This document shows positions 47,054 to 58,152 of a stretch of DNA of 64,000 nt, piece by piece. Made by a program: the position numbers and the translations under genes. The stretch's first letter is position 1; every line of letters starts with the position of its first letter. The stretch spans positions 2,908,206 to 2,972,205 of the forward strand of contig JAAONU010000018.1 in assembly GCA_012932295.1 (NCBI GenBank), read 5' to 3'. The notes under the pieces were generated by a model. It was not told the DNA's origin and did no database searches. It saw only the letters and a program-made list of their open reading frames with translations. The stretch comes from Cyclina sinensis. Lineage: Eukaryota > Mollusca > Bivalvia > Venerida > Veneridae.

Positions 47054-48898
47054 TCTGCACGTCGTCTTGATGAAGTGAACATCTGACCCAAGTTTCATAA
47101 AAATCTTTCAAGGGCTTTTGAAGATACAGAGCGGACACGATTTTCTGGCATTTGACATTTAACCTCCAAGTGTGACCTTGACCTTGAGACACCACATCCG
47201 CAAAGTGGGTTCTGCATGTCGCCTTGATGAAGTGAACAACTGACCCAAGTTTCATAAAAATCCTTCAAGGGCTTTGGTAGATACAGAGCAGACACAATTT
47301 TGTGACGGACAGACGGACGCACAGACAGACAACCGGGGAAGAACAATATGTCTCCCCCGATGAGGTGAACATCTGACCCAAGTTTCATAAAAATCCTTCA
47401 AGGGCTTTGGAAGATACAGAGCGGACACGATTTTGTGGCATTTGATATTAAACCTCCAAGTGTGACCTTGACCTTGAGACACCACACCCGCAAAGTGGGT
47501 TCTGCACGTCAACTTGATAAGGTGAACATCTGACCCAAGTTTCATAAAAATCCTTCAAAGGCTTTTGAAGATACAGAGCGGACACAATTTTGTGGCATTT
47601 GACATTTAACCTCCAAGTGTGACCTTGGCCTTGAGACACCACACCCGCAAAGTGGGTTCTGCACGTCGTCTTGATGAAGTGAACATCTGACCCAAGTTTC
47701 ATAAAAATCTTTCAAGGGCTTTTGAAGATACAGAGCGGACACAATTTTGTGACGGACGGACGGACAACCAGGGGAAAAACAATATGTCTCCCCCATTTTT
47801 GGGGGGAGACATAATAAGTTTGGAAGAAAAATGATTTTTCATGTTTTTCCTAAACCAAGAGAACCCTGGAGCCTGGCCAATTTTGACCCAGGGGACATAA
47901 TTTGAACAAACTTGGTAGAGGTCCACTAGACAATGCTGCATACCAAATATCTAAGCTGTAGGCATTGAGGTTTCCAGTAAGAAGATTTTTAAAGATTTCC
48001 TATATAAGCCTATGTAAAATCAACTGACCCCCGGGGTGGGGCCTATTTTGACCCAGTGGCTATGATTTGAAGAAGCTTAGTAGAGGTCCACTGGACAATG
48101 CTGCACACCAAATATCTTAACTCTAGGCCTTGCGGTTTCTGACAAGAAGATTTTTTAAAGCTTTTCCTATATAACTCTATATAAAACATTTGACTTCTTG
48201 GGCGGGGCCATTTTTGACCCAGGAGCCATGATTTGAACAAACTTGGTAGAGGTCCACTGGACAATGCTGCACACCAAATATCTAAACTCTAGGCCTTGCA
48301 ATTTCTGACAAGAAGATTTTTTAAAGTTTTTTCTATTTAACTCTATGTAAAACATGTGACCCCTGGGGCTGGGCCATTTTTCACCCAGGAGCCATGATTT
48401 GAACAAATTTGGTAAAAGTCCACTGGACAATGCTGCACACCAAATATCTAAACTCTAGGCCTTGTGGTTTCTGACAAGAAGATTTTTTAAGTTTTCCCTA
48501 TATCAATCTATCTAAAATCAACTGACCCCTGGGATGGGGTCAGTTTTGACCCCACGTTCATAATTTGAACAAATTTGGTAGAGGTCCACTAGATGATGCT
48601 TCATACCAAATATCTAAGCTCCAGGCCTTGTGGTTTCGGAGAAGAAGATTTTTAAAGATCCAACTTTTAAAATCTAATTTTAGCTCCAGTGAACCAGAAA
48701 TGCAATGGACAAGAACCATTTGAACAATCTTGGTAGAGCTTCATGCAAGGAACATCCCAGGCAAGTTTCATTTAATTTGGCCCTTTGGTTTCAGAGGAGA
48801 TTTCATTTGAATGAAAAGTTGACGACGGACAGACGGACGCAGACAAAGACTGATCAGAAAAGCTCACCCTGAGCATTTTGTGCTCAGGTGAGCTAAAA

Positions 48899-49428
48899 AC
48901 CTTACATGTAATGTAATCTGTCTTGCCACAGTACTACTATGAAAAAAACTTAATGTAATCTGTCTTGCCACAGTACTACTATGACAAAACTTAATGTTAT
49001 CTGTCTTGCCACAGTATAACTATGACAAAACTTAATGTAATCTGTCTTGCCACAGTACTACTATGACAAAACTTAATGTAATCTGTCTTGCCACAGTACT
49101 ACTATGAAAAAACTAAATGTAAATTGTCTTGCCACAGTACTACTATAACAAAACTTAATGTTATCTGTCTTGCCACAGTACTACTATGACAAAACTTAAT
49201 GGTATGTGTCTTGCCACAGTACTACTATGACATAACTTAATGTAATCTGTCTTGCCACAGTACTACTATGACAAAACTTAATGGTATGTGTCTTGCCACA
49301 GTACTACTATGACAAAACTTAATGTAATCTGTCTTGCCACAGTACTACTATGACAAAACTTAATGTTATCTGTCTTGCCACAGTACTACTATGACAAAAC
49401 TTAATGGTATTTGTCTTGCCACAGTACT
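48899..49428 (+). repeat. 41-bp minisatellite, right part
   Basis: About thirteen units continuing the 44862-45161 array. Each unit contains a TCTGTCTTGCCACAG stretch that looks like a splice acceptor, probably by chance. Confidence 0.9.
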
Positions 49429-49955
49429 GCACTGAGCCATCCAGTTGCTGCATACATAAAAACCCTGAATTTAACAAAGGTGTTGAAACACTGTTTTGTG
49501 TTTATACTGCTGACTCTGCAGTCATTTCCAGCCAGAAACTTGTTTTATATCTGTAATTGATTTTTCATTGATTAACCTTATGTCAAACTTATACCTGTTA
49601 TAAATTTTTAATGAATTTTTTATCAATTAATGTGCGTGGTAGCCTTTTTTCCCCAAATCTGATAACAAGAATTTATTTCTGCTAATCTGATTAGAAAGAA
49701 ATTATTCTTAAGTGTCTAAAAAATAAAATATTGCATGAGGATGCTCACTTAAAACAAATATCACTTATTTCTGTGTTATAAATATTTGAAAGACTTCGAA
49801 AATAATATGGATTCTAACACCCCTGGTAGGGCTGATCATTATAATGTCAGATCAATGTTTGATTGATATATTATATCAATCTTTCCCGAATGTACGATAA
49901 AGTTCCGATAAAATAATATGTTATTGAATTCTTTTGTATCTAGTAAAACCATCTT
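49429..49955. other. Noncoding stretch
   Basis: No feature recognised. Confidence 0.35.
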
Positions 49956-50149
49956 TAACTTTTACCCTGCTGGAGGCAAGTGACACTGCCTTTGCCACCA
50001 GTGCAGCCTGCATGTAGTCGGATCATGGTCTGCACTACTCCCCATTCAGTCAGTAAATTTTCAAAAGGCACACCTATGAACAAAAGTTGGATCAGTCCAA
50101 ATTGAAAGATGGACAAGCCCATTTTAGATATTTAGCATAGTAAGGGTTA
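49956..50149. mobile_element. Short MITE/SINE-like repeat with TAACYYTTACC ends
   Basis: Left end TTAACTTTTACCCTGCTGG and right end (reverse complement) CTAACCCTTACTATGCTAA form imperfect inverted repeats of about 18 bp around a body with CTGCATGTAGTCGGATCATG and CCATTCAGTCAGTAAATTTT. From memory this body resembles a repeat common in bivalve transcripts. Target duplication not clear. Confidence 0.5.
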
Positions 50150-50221
50150 GGCACCTTATTCAGACAATTCTAATGAGTTATGTGTTTCTCACTTCAGCAG
50201 AAATGCATATGGTCTTGATTA

Positions 50222-50744
50222 GGCCATACCACATCGTTCTTTCGTTAAGCGTCCGCGGACGGATGGGTTTGAGCTTCTCAGGTAGGAAAAAAAACATTTT
50301 TTTGTCTTAAGACTTTACTAAACAAAGTGTTAATAACGTTTTCCGGCATGTTCCGGAATTTATAAGTGACTACAGTTCTTACCTCCCGTACATGTTTACG
50401 CCATTTGCATTTGTTAGTTCATGTTGGCGACGTCAAAGGAGGTTAGTTTTCAGCCAGTTATAATCAGCTTTTAATGCCTTTTATTGTTTTTCAAGATAAA
50501 ATAGCAAGTAAATGATTTCTTGATGTAAATTTCATGTGTTGAAGTATTTGTTATAATTATGTTTTCATATCTATATTTCATCTCTACAAAGAGGACTATA
50601 TGAAACTTGGTAATTATATCCTGGTGGAGATACTAGTCAGTACGACTTGTTTATTTTTTGGGGCTCTGTTTGTGTTTTCAGGATAGATAGATAGGTTTTT
50701 GAACTAAGGGTGGATGCTAAACGAAAAAACAATTTGGTATGGCC
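50222..50744. mobile_element. PIF/Harbinger-like MITE with TTA target duplication
   Basis: Inverted ends of about 36 bp begin GGCCATACCA (left GGCCATACCACATCGTTCTT, right reverse complement GGCCATACCAAATTGTTTTT). They are flanked by TTA at 50219-50221 and 50745-50747. TTA targets and GGCC-type ends fit PIF/Harbinger. 523 bp, noncoding. Confidence 0.75.
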
Positions 50745-50925
50745 TTATGACTACTCATTTTTACATGGCAAAAACACACAAGTTCACTTTTCATCCTGTG
50801 AAATTAATTACAGATGTATTGTAAAACAGTGTCTTTTGACCAACAACCTCTCAATAATAGAAAAAAAAATGTCATTATTTTTCTTTAACTAACCTGTGAC
50901 AGAGATTTACATTAAAAAGATCTTA

Positions 50926-51939
50926 AACAAGAGGGCCATGATGGTCCATAATTGCTCACCTATATCCCTTTGCGAAGGGGCCATAACTCTGGAACCCATG
51001 ATGGGATGAGGTTGTATCATGAAACGAGATGACCCATATTTGAACTTGAAATAGAAATTATCAAGACAAACATTCTGACAAGTTTTCATGCCATTTGAAC
51101 AAAAACATTGGTCTCAACATTGTTAACAAGATAAATGGTAAATCTGTACCGTATTTTGACCTGATAACCTAGTTTTTGACCCCTGATGACATATATTCAA
51201 ACCTAACCTAGATATCATCAAGTCATACATTCTGGAAAACATCATGACATTTGGAAAGGCAATGTAGCCTCTAGACTGTACACAAGGTAATTCTGTGTTT
51301 CAACCCCATGACCTAGTTTTTCAATTCCATATGACACATATTCAAAACTAACCTAGATATTATCAAGACAAATATTCTGACAAATTTTCATCACATTTGG
51401 CAATAAAATGTAGCCTCGATCTAGAATGTTAATAAGGTTTTTCTATGTTTTGACTCTGTAACCTACTTTTTGACCCATATTCAAACCTGACCTATATATC
51501 ATCAAGATAAAGATTCTGACAAATTTTCATGATATTTGAAAAGAAAATATAGCCATTTGATTGTTAAAAAGGTATTTTCTGTTTTGACCCTGTGACCTTA
51601 AGTTTTTGACCCAAGATGACCCAATTAATCCTTACATGGATATCATCAAGAAAAACATTCTGACAAGTTTTCATGTCATTTGAACAAAAACTGTGACCTC
51701 TAGAATGTTAACAAGGTTTCCTTTGATTTGGCCTTGTGACCTAGTTTTCAGTGCGACATGACCCATATTCGAATTTGTCCAAGATCTTATTGAGACAATC
51801 ATTTTGATCAAGATTCATGATAATTAGGTCAAAGATGTAACAGTAGAGTGTAAACAAACTAATTGTGGATGACACACAACGGACTCGACACTCAACGATA
51901 CTAAAGCTCACCCTGAGCTGTGCTTGGGTGTGCTAAAAA
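50926..51939 (+). mobile_element. Hairpin-ended element, family A copy 7 (variant core)
   Basis: Begins AACAAGAGGGCCATGATGG, then TTGCTCACCTATA. The core is degenerate units of about 150 bp (TTTTGACCCTGTGACCT, AACATTCTGACAAGTTTTCA) unlike other family A cores. It ends with ACACAACGGACTCGAC and an imperfect hairpin AGCTCACCCTGAGC / GCTTGGGTGTGCT at 51905-51934, then AAAAAAC. Confidence 0.7.
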
Positions 51940-54900
51940 ACAAAAAACAAAGCCAAAAATTACCATGTTTCACTTCCACAAATCTACCTTTTTTGATGGG
52001 ACATTTTTCCATATACCTTGAAAGAATCTGTGAATATCACCCTGAATAAAATTGCAGTATCAGCATGTGCCATATATCAAAATGCCAACAAACACTTCTT
52101 CAGACATTTCTTAACAGCTAGCTGTTATTATTTAAATTCCAGGACTGTGGTCATAGTAACTTAAATAAAGCCTACAGCTAAACTGACTGTTAACAAGAGT
52201 TTTTGATATTTTATATTGTCAACTTAATCATTATTTAGTTATTATCATAACAATATGAATGCACCTTCCAAGCACCGGGTTTTACATCTAACAATAACTA
52301 CTTTAAATATTTCAAACTGCATCAACATTTCAAGGTTCTTCAACACCTGTTTTTTTTTGTTGTTGTTGAAAGTGTCGACTTCTTTTTATAAATGCTGAAT
52401 TGTAACTGTGAACATCAACTGACTAGGTGTCTAGTGTCAAAGGTTAAAGCTGTTTTAACCATTAGAGAAGTTTCTGAACCTTATTTAATTAGGGCAAAGG
52501 TCTAGTAATGAGCCGTCACAGAAAAAAATGAAGTGGTTATAAAAAGGTTTTAAAAAATACATGTATCTGAAATGTTTCTAAATGGTTACGAGACAGAAAA
52601 CAAAACTGAAATATTATATATGAATTCAGGGCTCAGGAAATTTTCAAATCTCAATTGAACCAAGATCACCACAACCCCCAGCCTGACGAAAAACATGAAA
52701 ATAATTAGGCCAAAAACAATATTAGTATGCCTAATATTTTGCTTTCAAGGTTTTTCTCTTATTGAAAAATACAATTTATCATCAATGACAACTAAAATTG
52801 AATTATAATGTTTAATGTTAGTTGGTTTGTTGTAAGTTAATAATGGAAGTGTGCAAATTTCATGATTCTTCAACACCTGTTAATGTAATCCACTAACTAG
52901 CTGTCAATCAAACACACTTATAGACAAGTTAATCAGTTAATGGGTGATAACTGCCTCGGGCACTTGTCACAGTGACAATTTTATCAGTTTATGATAAGTG
53001 TGAAAGACCCCATTAGGAACCAATTGGGATTTAATTTGGCATTTTAATAGTAGGTTTTACTTAAACCTGATCTTTTTGGAAAGTATATGGACTGAGTTCT
53101 TAAAGAGTTTTGGACATTAAAATCGGTCCAGGAAGCTGAAGACAAATATTTGGTTTTCTGGAGCCATGATGAATCGTTATTTATTAACATAACTAAAACA
53201 ATCAACCAAAAATTCATCTGTTGTGCAAGACCTTTATGAGTGTGTCTTATAAATGTTATGCACTCACCGTCTCAAGATTGATCCATGTTTCTTCCATAAG
53301 TTTAGCAGGACAATAAACCAAACCAATCATTAGTAATTTACTTGACAGCAGGCTGATACCATGTCTTGTAACAGTCTTCCTAGCAGCATCTGTATTCCTG
53401 ACATTTCAATCAACCTTTTTTCTTAATATATATATGATATGCAAAATTTTACAGCTAGAATAGACAACTTGCTGAAGTCTTTGCATTTGAAATGAATCTC
53501 ATAATATTTCCTAGCAATATTTATGTTTGTTTGTTCTTACAATGTGGATTTATTCAACTGCTAAAAAAATATGATAGGAAAACAAGGAACAATTTGAAAT
53601 CCACTCCGTTTAACTGAAGCTTTTCTTGCTCACGGCAATCCATATGAGCTTCTTAAAATATCAGTATGCTACTTAGAACACATATTATGAATCTAAAAAT
53701 TTCCCTACTGATCATTCTGTCTTTCACTTACTCTTAAGATTATAATTTATTAAAATTTCTCCATTTATTCCACAGAATTAATACCATCTATATCTTTTTG
53801 TTGAAAAATCGTTACATCTTAAAACTTTTCTCTTATTTTAATATACAACTAATACAAATGTTGTTTTCATTAGTGACTTGTAACAGGTGACTTTCAAACA
53901 GCATTGATTCAATGTTCTTCTGACCTTATCAATCAGTCTTTCCGAAAAATTCCGGCAGAGTACATAAACCTTGCATAGTGCATGCTGGAACTCAATTTCA
54001 CTCATGCACTTTGCTAATTAAAGGATCCAGACTTTTATACAGTACACTTTATACATGATCTACATCAAAGCAAAACGATAAAAAGATTTTCATCTATATA
54101 TAGTTCCAACTGTAATATTGTTATTTATATAATCCATTCTATATGACTTAGATTCTAATATCTGTGCAAAACTCTCTGATTTCTTGCTAAATAACAGTTT
54201 TATACAAATTTGATACACCTTCAATATTGATACAAATTTAACAGACAGAATATTTTTAGGCAAAATTATTACAGTAAACTTAAAGACAGAACAAACAATG
54301 TGCCAGTGCTATGAATCAATTGGTACACCTTCAAGGCACCTTAGAAAAAGTAATGATCAATAATTAAGTGAGGGGCAAGTTAAACAAGTGTTATATATCA
54401 CAATTATGTGAACAAGTTGTGAACGCAAGTGCCACCAAGGTGTTTGTTTCCACAGCAAAAGAGGGCTTGGTATTAGTAAATCTTCCATTATTACACACAG
54501 CTGGGGTGAGTACAGTCTTTTTACCTTATCTATTATTAAATAATTATAAGAAACCCAAATGTCAATAGTAGATCCAGTTTTTTTGTGTTTTTTTTTACAG
54601 GAAAGTTAGATCATAATTAGAAGTGGCATGATCAACAATTAGCTAGCTGTTTTTGTTAACTATAAGCAATTTTATTACAAACATAATTCAAGGCTTTCAA
54701 AAGCTAAGAAGGCACAAGAAAGAGAAGTAAGGAAATGTGTTTTAGTTATTGTTTAAAAGGTAAGTGTTTTATTGTACCTAACAATTTTAGGCTTTTTGTA
54801 TTTATACTGATAGATATTTTTTTCCCAATGTTAAGCATAATGATTTTACAGGGTTTATTAAAAAGATAAGTGTTAATGCCTTCTATGTTAAACTGCTTGG

Positions 54901-56579
54901 ATCAAAGCTGTAAAGCTCTGCAAATAGTTCACAGAGAATATAAATCATAGGCCACATGTGTCATGAGATTATCAACAATGTGATCAAATTTTACATTTTC
55001 AGATTCTTTAACTTTTAGATAATAGACTGTTTTGAAATTACTTTTGTGTACTTTTTTATTACAATCTGACTACCAGAAGGTACACTGATAGCATTCTATC
55101 ATTCATTTTGACATCACAGACATCATATTACAAAACAGGCAACTCGTGATACAGTTGGATGATTGTTGGGTGTTCCTTTCCCATGTTTTAGTAGTCTTTG
55201 AAGATTAAAATCAAATATTATAAAGACAGAACTCTATAGTAATTCAAAGAAAGTTAGAAACATCATGTGTTTGCAGAAATTGTTAATTAGTTTATGACAT
55301 CATTTTTTGATGATGTCAAATTGACTAGCTTGTTGATTTTGTCACATCATAATTCTATCAAATTCAGAAGTTCTAGGTAAGGATAAGATAAACCTCTTGC
55401 TTTTAATTACTATTAATTTTGTGAATATGTACTTTGTATGAATACATTGCTAGGTGTCCTCTCAAATAGATCATTTTCAGTTACTTCATTTACAACTTCT
55501 ATGTACAAACTTTATAACAAGACAGAGTTAAATAAACTGGAAAATTTTAAAAAAATCCTTTAATTTTATGAAAATAATATAACTGGGAAATGTATACATG
55601 CTTAAACTTCTTTTTAGTTTAAAAATTATAAAATGTTAATTTGAAATACTAATCTTTAGAAAATCACTGACTTGTGTCAAATTTACATCATTTTAATACA
55701 TTCAATTATGCAGATGAATCATGCTTTTCCTGTTTCAAGGTGATCGCCTTTAGTCATGTTACAATCTGGTTTCATATAAAAGGCTGGTATAAAAAATAAG
55801 ATTATATATGGGCAGAACATACAAGAAATATCACTGATCTGTTATTATGGTAAACCAGCTTTAATCATATAAAATTCATGTCTAGCAAAAAAAGAAAACT
55901 AAACAGTTTTATAATCAAGGAAAATATATTTCAAAATTCAACTTTAGTCTTGCGCAACCTCTCACTGTCACTCCCTAAGATTGCACACAGTGAAGAAAAA
56001 TATTACATGCGTTTTAAATAGCTAGGAAAAGGTGATAAAAATAATCTTAAATACAAAAAAGTTTGAAAAGCATTTCCTGTCATAGATATTTTCCTTTAAT
56101 GAGTACTGACAATCATGACTACATATGAAATATCTTTTTAAATGATTAACACAGTTTTGACTTTCAGACAAGTATGGCAGCTTACAACAGACAAAAACAA
56201 TCAGAATGTTATAAGAAAAGAATATTACAGATCTTGGTTCACCTTTATTTGAAGAAGTATAGGCAAATACATATACAGGACTTTTCAAATGTCATGAACT
56301 TTCAAGTTCTGGTAACACTTAGATATATTACAGGGATATTCTTATGTCATTACAAACTGAAGATGATCTTGGCTTCAAACTTAATCTTTGGTAAATCTTA
56401 CAGTACTTTTCTTTGCTAAAAAAGGAAAGCAAAAAAGCAGAACCTAAATTTTAAAGAATACCAATATATTTTTTCTTCTAAGTATGAGACAAATATGACA
56501 ATTTGATAGATAAGAAAGTTCATAAATTATCTATTTTGTCTTGAAAGCTTTGTATCATATTAGAAGACTGTCATTACAA
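51940..56579. other. Long plain intron-like stretch
   Basis: 4.6 kb of AT-rich DNA without recognisable elements. Weak exon-like points: a minus-strand ATG with a GTGAGT donor at 53268-53297, and a plus-strand open segment at 54451-54506 between TTTGTTTCCACAG and GTGAGT. Confidence 0.35.
53268..53297 (-). CDS. Weak candidate mini first exon (10 codons)
   Basis: On the minus strand the ATG at 53297 reads M-E-E-T-W-I-N-L-E-T and meets a good donor, GACG/GTGAGTGC, in phase 0, so it could also join the 6117-6287 exon. Ten open codons before a donor are easily found by chance; only transcript data would support it. Confidence 0.15.
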
Positions 56580-56583
56580 TTAA

Positions 56584-57027
56584 AGCGACTGACTCACAGA
56601 ATTTAACCGAAATTTTTTTTCTTTAAAATTGAAGAGAAGTATTAATATACTGTGGAAAAAAACATAATATTATGCTTCTATACACCATAAAAACTGAAAA
56701 AAAGAAGTTTTGCCTCTACCGGGATTCTAACCCATGTCCTTTCGGTCAGTAAATTATAGAGCAATGATCTACACCACCAAGCTAAAAGAGACTAGTTATC
56801 ATAATTCGTGAAAATTAAAATAATAAACAAAGTATCTATCCCCTGACTAACGGGCTATTTTTTTTTTACTGATAAAAGTGTGTAAATCTTTATATTCTGA
56901 TATGTTTCTGTAACAAAAAATGGGTCAATAACTTAATTTAGATGTCCTTCACAATTACAGCTTGAATTTCTAGATGTATAAACATTTTCTTTTTTTTCAT
57001 CGTCGGCCCATCTGTGAGTCAGTTGCT
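56584..57027. mobile_element. TTAA-flanked element with tRNA-like core (T1)
   Basis: Inverted ends AGCGACTGACTCACAGA and (right, reverse complement) AGCAACTGACTCACAGA, flanked by TTAA at 56580-56583 and 57028-57031, as in piggyBac-type elements. 444 bp. Inside, on the minus strand, is a tRNA-like segment (56715-56795). A right-hand fragment of the same family lies at 24365-24563. The element is 1.1 kb downstream of the first exon, in its intron. Confidence 0.75.
56715..56795 (-). other. tRNA-like segment with RNA polymerase III box matches
   Basis: Minus strand: an A-box-like TAGCTTGGTGG (56784 leftward) and, about 52 nt on, a B-box-like GGTTAGAATCC (56732-56722; consensus GGTTCGANTCC). The B box is enclosed by a GGG/CCC T-stem, and CTCT...AGAG acceptor-like ends are visible. 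The anticodon arm is not convincing, so this is a decayed or SINE-type tRNA derivative and not a working tRNA gene. Confidence 0.55.
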
Positions 57028-57396
57028 TTAAAGTCAGCCGCTGACAACTGTTTTTCTTCAAACAGAATTATTCTGAAGAGTAAAGTTAACAATACACTGA
57101 ATACAGACAACAAGATCCTCTAAGTACTACAGACTGCAGTTCAACCTGCCAGATACACCGAGAAAACTTGGAGAAAGGCCAGAGTTGATAGAACCCTTGA
57201 GACACAGCTAGACATTTGGGGAGGGGTGGGGGTGATTCTGTTGGGGGACTTTGTAAACAAAAATAACAAAATATTTGACTTTGTCACAGAAGAAAGAAAA
57301 CCTTAAAAATTCTAGACAATATCAGTAACTGGCATCATAACACTAAAATATCTGGTACACATTTAAACATACTGAGTTACTACCATTTCCAAAATG

Positions 57397-57502
57397 GCAG
57401 TGGCTACGGTTACGGAACCGTAATCCTAGCCTCGGAGTCTAGGAACTTCCGTAATCCTAGACTTGGAGGCTAGGATTATGGTTCCGTAACTGTAGCCACT
57501 AC
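57397..57502. repeat. Near-perfect foldback (about 38-bp arms, 30-nt loop)
   Basis: Left arm 57397-57434 (GTGGCTACGGTTACGGAACC then GTAATCCTAGCCT) pairs with right arm 57465-57502 with only a few mismatches. The loop contains another CTAGGAACTTCCGTAATCC copy. A small foldback mobile element or snap-back duplication within intron 1. Confidence 0.85.
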
Positions 57503-57560
57503 CTTCTAAAATGATTAAGAATTTAAAAATCAATAAAATTTTCAAAATGTCATATTTTAC

Positions 57561-57592
57561 CAGAGACATAGATAACATTATCTATGTCTCTG
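57561..57592. repeat. Perfect 15-bp-arm palindrome
   Basis: CAGAGACATAGATAA - CA - TTATCTATGTCTCTG. A shorter copy of the same palindrome lies at 58538-58557. Both are preceded by TACCAGAGACAT and together bracket the first exon. Confidence 0.85.
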
Positions 57593-57785
57593 ATTTTACT
57601 TAATATTTTACATTATATATATATACAGGCATTTTAGCCCAACTACCACCCTCCTACCCCATTTGAAATTAGGATCAAGGACTGCTGTCCACAAAACTAA
57701 AAAAAGTACTCTGTGACAATGAATTATTAAAGTGTGTAAAATTATTACTGCTTAATCTTATCTTAATAATCCCTTTCTTTCTTAC

Positions 57786-57835
57786 CATTGTCAACATCAA
57801 AAATAGAACAAGCTAACTTTTGTCTGAAGTCTTCA
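57786..57835 (-). CDS. Candidate 50-nt exon, frame incompatible with the first exon
   Basis: A strong acceptor (ACTCTTTTTTTGTCTTCAG) and a strong donor (CAATG/GTAAGAAAG) enclose 50 nt. Its only open frame reads E-D-F-R-Q-K-L-A-C-S-I-F-D-V-D-N, which loosely recalls a calcium-binding loop start. The phase-0 donor at 58153 would put a TGA at its beginning, so it cannot follow that exon in frame. It would need another upstream exon, be a poison exon, or be a chance match. Confidence 0.2.
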
Positions 57836-58152
57836 CTGAAGACAAAAAAAGAGTCTTAAAGTAGACAATAATGATGGATAATATTACATTTTCAGGAGTG
57901 ATTATTATGTGTTGTCATGACAATTCCTAAATCCAGTGCATCACACAAAAGTTGTCAAACGAATTTACGACTTGTTATAAGCTTGGTGCTTACTCTGTAA
58001 ACCAGTAAATAGCCGCAGCAAAAAATCTCAATACCCCACCCACCTGCTCGAATACAAGGTTTGACAGCTAAAGATACAACTTTTGTAAGTTTCATAAACT
58101 TCTTTCCTTTAATAACAGCATAGTTATTTATGGTACAGATAGTTAAATCTAC

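Larger units (their letters stand above)
45873..47814 (+). mobile_element. Hairpin-ended element, family B copy 2, interrupted by hAT
   Basis: Starts AACTAGAAATGGTTTTTGAT, then ACATATGTCTCCCCCC; ends with the hairpin ATGTCTCCCCC-ATTTTT-GGGGGGAGACAT at 47784-47812. The 157-bp core units match family B copy 1. An internal half-hairpin (ATGTCTCCCCC at 47348-47358) fused to core sequence marks a tandem or rearranged junction. The host A core reads TCTAGTCC before it and AGTTTGGAAGAAAAATG after it. Confidence 0.8.
45162..48898 (+). mobile_element. Hairpin-ended element, family A copy 4, carrying a nested B element and hAT
   Basis: Begins AACAAGAGGGCCATGATGG, then CGCTCACCTGAG. Ends with GACGGACAGACGGACGC and the hairpin AGCTCACCCTGAGCA / GTGCTCAGGTGAGCT at 48861-48894. 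Core units with CTGGGGC..GGGCC blocks are split by element B2 (45873-47814). The whole element lies in the middle of the 41-bp minisatellite. Confidence 0.85.

Noticed and set aside
58001..58152. Coding continuation of exon 1 past its donor (to a 101-aa ORF)
   Set aside because: Residues beyond the GTAGATT donor look like translated intron (odd Trp/Cys clusters), and the phase-0 donor fits the distant exon exactly.
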